This document shows positions 14,109 to 15,910 of a DNA stretch of 15,910 bases, in pieces. The notes beneath the pieces were generated by a model. It was not told the DNA's origin. It saw only the letters and a program-made list of their open reading frames with translations, and ran no database searches. Location: the NCBI GenBank assembly GCA_000432515.1, contig HF996014.1, positions 32,872-48,781 on the forward strand, in the 5' to 3' direction. This DNA comes from Bacteroides sp. CAG:545. Its GTDB lineage: Bacteria; Bacteroidota; Bacteroidia; Bacteroidales; UBA932. Made by a program: the position numbers and the translations under genes. Positions within the stretch are counted from its first letter, which is position 1; every line of letters begins with the position of its first letter.

Positions 14109-15910
14109 ATGAAATGGACTAGGCAAAATCTTTATAGCCAATATGTTTTGGCTATCTTATGTTTGTTGTTTTCTGCACGGGGCTCCTGGGCATCTGAGTT
14201 CGTGTCAGGACCAAATCCAAGCAATATGACACAGAAGGTCGCAGACAAGGTGGCCGGCAAGATCATGACTGCCGACGGGGAACCTTTGGCGGGAGCGAGC
14301 GTGATGATACGCGGAACCAGAATCGGAACTACAGCCGACATTGACGGAAACTACAGCATCAATGCGCCGGGAGATGGTGAGTCTTATGTGCTTGTGTTCC
14401 AGTATCTTGGAATGAAAACTAAGGAAATCACGGTAAGTCGGCAGAGATTGTTGGACGTGCGTCTGGAAGAGGACAATGAACTGGAAGGCTCTGTGATTGT
14501 CGGAGCATATGGCACGAAACAAAGTAGGGAAGACCTCATCGGAAGTGCGTTTCAGGTCAATGCCGAACAACTTAAGGATAAGCCGAAAACCCGCATTGAC
14601 AATCTCCTGAGCGGACTTGTGCCTGGCATGAGCATTGAACCGAACACGGATGCTGCGGGTACGACCAGAAGCCGTTACGAGACCCGGATCAGGGGTGAGG
14701 CTTCGCTGAGCGCGTCTAACGAACCTCTTTGGGTAATCGACGGCGTGCCTGTCTATACGGGTGGCAGGACCAACCAGATGGCTGGGACATCATATACAGT
14801 TTCTCCGCTGTCGTATCTGAATCCTGATGACATTGAATCGATTACGGTGCTGAAAGACGCAGACCAGGTTACCATTTACGGTGCTGACGGCTCCAACGGC
14901 GTCATCCTCGTGACCACGAAGTCCGGCACCAAGAACAAGCCGCTGTCAGTGAGCGCGAGAGTGAATTTCGGAGTCGCCACCATCGACAAGAGCACCGAAT
15001 TCCGCATGATGAGCCAGAAGCAGTACCTCGAAGTCGCAAAAGAGGCTTGGGTCAATGCCGGCAAGAATCTCAATACGTTCCCTTATCAGGACAATGACTA
15101 TAACTCGTATTCTACGACAGATACGGACTGGTCCAAGGAGTATTTCGGAGTGGGGACGAACTTGTATGCGGATTTGTCCCTTACAAGCGGGACGGACAAA
15201 CTTTCCAATTATGTGACAGGCTCTTACTATCGCACGAACAATACCGTGAAAGGGGACAGTCAGCAGCGTTTCTCATTCAGGACCAGAAACACCTATGACT
15301 TCACCAATTGGCTGAAAGTCAATGCCCAGCTGTCCGCTTCATATAATGACAATGACCTGTTTCCTCTCTACAGGGGCTATCTGGAAACATTGCCTATCTT
15401 GGAGCCTTATCTGAACGACGGCTCGTTCCGCCTGTACAATAAGGTGTATGATTCCGCGACAGGATGGTCAATGCAAAAGTTCACTAAAAACGAGGTCCCT
15501 GACCGTGAAGCCAATACCAACCGGCAGCGTTCCGTGGTGACTTCGGCAAACTTCTCTGCTGAGGTGAAAATCATTGACGGACTGAAATTTACGGCCCAAT
15601 ATGCCATTGACTATACTCACAGTCATGAGGATATCTACTATTCGCGGATGACTCTTGACGGCATGGATTCCGCCGGAAATCCGAAGGGAAGTTCCAGAAG
15701 GGCGGACGCCTCATATATGAACTGGACCAATGTCGAGAGGCTGAATTTCGACAGGAAGTTCGCGGACAGGCACAGCGTGAGCGCGTATGCCGGCATTGAA
15801 CTCAGGCAGGTAAAGTACCAGACTCTTTACGCTACCGGCAGCGGCTTCATGAATGACAACATCCAGGAAGTCGGTTACGCTGACGAGTCGTCCAGAAAGG
15901 GCTACAGTTC
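14109..15910 (+). CDS. SusC/RagA-family TonB-dependent outer-membrane transporter, N-terminal 600 residues (3' end outside window)
   Basis: The frame is open from ATG 14109 to the right edge. It starts with a signal-peptide-like segment (VLAILCLLFSARGSWAS, residues 14-30). There is no STN domain, unlike the SusC at 365-3685. The carboxypeptidase-regulatory-like domain is at about 48-120 (GKIMTADGEPLAGASVMIRG), followed by a SusC segment (EGSVIVGAYGTKQSREDLIGS), the plug to about 270 (NEPLWVIDGVPVY, DDIESITVLKDADQVTIYGA, GVILVTTKSG) and the first part of the barrel. Complete family members have about 1000-1100 residues, so roughly half is missing to the right, where a SusD gene is expected. 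It opens a separate transcription unit after a non-coding region. Codon choice is more mixed than in the first PUL. The substrate is unknown. Confidence 0.94.
   Translation, partial: MKWTRQNLYSQYVLAILCLLFSARGSWASEFVSGPNPSNMTQKVADKVAGKIMTADGEPLAGASVMIRGTRIGTTADIDGNYSINAPGDGESYVLVFQYLGMKTKEITVSRQRLLDVRLEEDNELEGSVIVGAYGTKQSREDLIGSAFQVNAEQLKDKPKTRIDNLLSGLVPGMSIEPNTDAAGTTRSRYETRIRGEASLSASNEPLWVIDGVPVYTGGRTNQMAGTSYTVSPLSYLNPDDIESITVLKDADQVTIYGADGSNGVILVTTKSGTKNKPLSVSARVNFGVATIDKSTEFRMMSQKQYLEVAKEAWVNAGKNLNTFPYQDNDYNSYSTTDTDWSKEYFGVGTNLYADLSLTSGTDKLSNYVTGSYYRTNNTVKGDSQQRFSFRTRNTYDFTNWLKVNAQLSASYNDNDLFPLYRGYLETLPILEPYLNDGSFRLYNKVYDSATGWSMQKFTKNEVPDREANTNRQRSVVTSANFSAEVKIIDGLKFTAQYAIDYTHSHEDIYYSRMTLDGMDSAGNPKGSSRRADASYMNWTNVERLNFDRKFADRHSVSAYAGIELRQVKYQTLYATGSGFMNDNIQEVGYADESSRKGYS

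Noticed and set aside
1..15910. CRISPR array, tRNA, rRNA, origin or riboswitch
   Set aside because: I saw no regularly spaced repeats, no cloverleaf or rRNA-like segments and no conserved riboswitch core in the intergenic regions, all of which are short except 12166-12554 and 13615-14108.

Overview
The window looks like chromosome from a member of the Bacteroidota, most likely order Bacteroidales. The evidence is two SusC-type TonB-dependent transporters, a SusD lipoprotein, a DUF1735-type surface lipoprotein, and glycoside hydrolases with lipoprotein signals, all in tight same-strand order. Base composition is balanced. Genus cannot be fixed from the sequence alone.

Positions 1-12165 form a polysaccharide utilization locus (PUL) on the + strand. 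It opens with the last 99 residues of a SusE/SusF-like surface protein, so the locus extends to the left. Next come a SusC porin with an N-terminal STN domain, its SusD partner, a DUF1735 plus discoidin-like surface lipoprotein, a GH5 endo-glycanase-like lipoprotein, a GH3 BglX-like beta-glucosidase lipoprotein and a secreted SGNH (sialate O-acetylesterase-like) carbohydrate esterase. Gaps between genes are 1-39 bases, consistent with one operon. The likely division of labour is: the surface lipoproteins bind the glycan, GH5 cuts it, the esterase removes acetyl groups, SusC/SusD import oligosaccharides and GH3 trims them to monosaccharides. The set suggests an O-acetylated plant beta-glycan, but the substrate cannot be read from sequence. 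No regulator (HTCS, SusR, ECF sigma/anti-sigma) is present in the window.

Positions 12166-13206 look like a genomic scar. Two open stretches on the minus strand carry no complete gene; one is a 65-residue C-terminal fragment of an unidentified protein. It abuts, and slightly overlaps, a 5'-truncated + strand fragment that resembles the C-terminal DUF3427 domain of a superfamily II helicase. The 3' end of that fragment is followed by a 16-base direct duplication that includes the stop codon.

Positions 13228-13614 encode an intact MutT-like Nudix hydrolase. Positions 13615-14108 are non-coding and repeat-rich. They hold a perfect 10-bp inverted repeat, short direct and inverted repeats, and what looks like the left end of an insertion sequence. 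That end carries a 42-codon transposase start and is cut off by a second, same-orientation copy of its own 29-base terminus. From 14109 to the right edge runs the first 600 residues of a second SusC-family transporter without an STN domain, presumably the start of another PUL. A Bacteroidetes-type -7 element sits only five bases before its start codon.

I did not find convincing evidence of a wholly new system. The points most worth checking are the rearranged 12.2-14.1 kb segment, the cysteine cluster in the discoidin-like domain, and the possible leaderless start of the second SusC gene.
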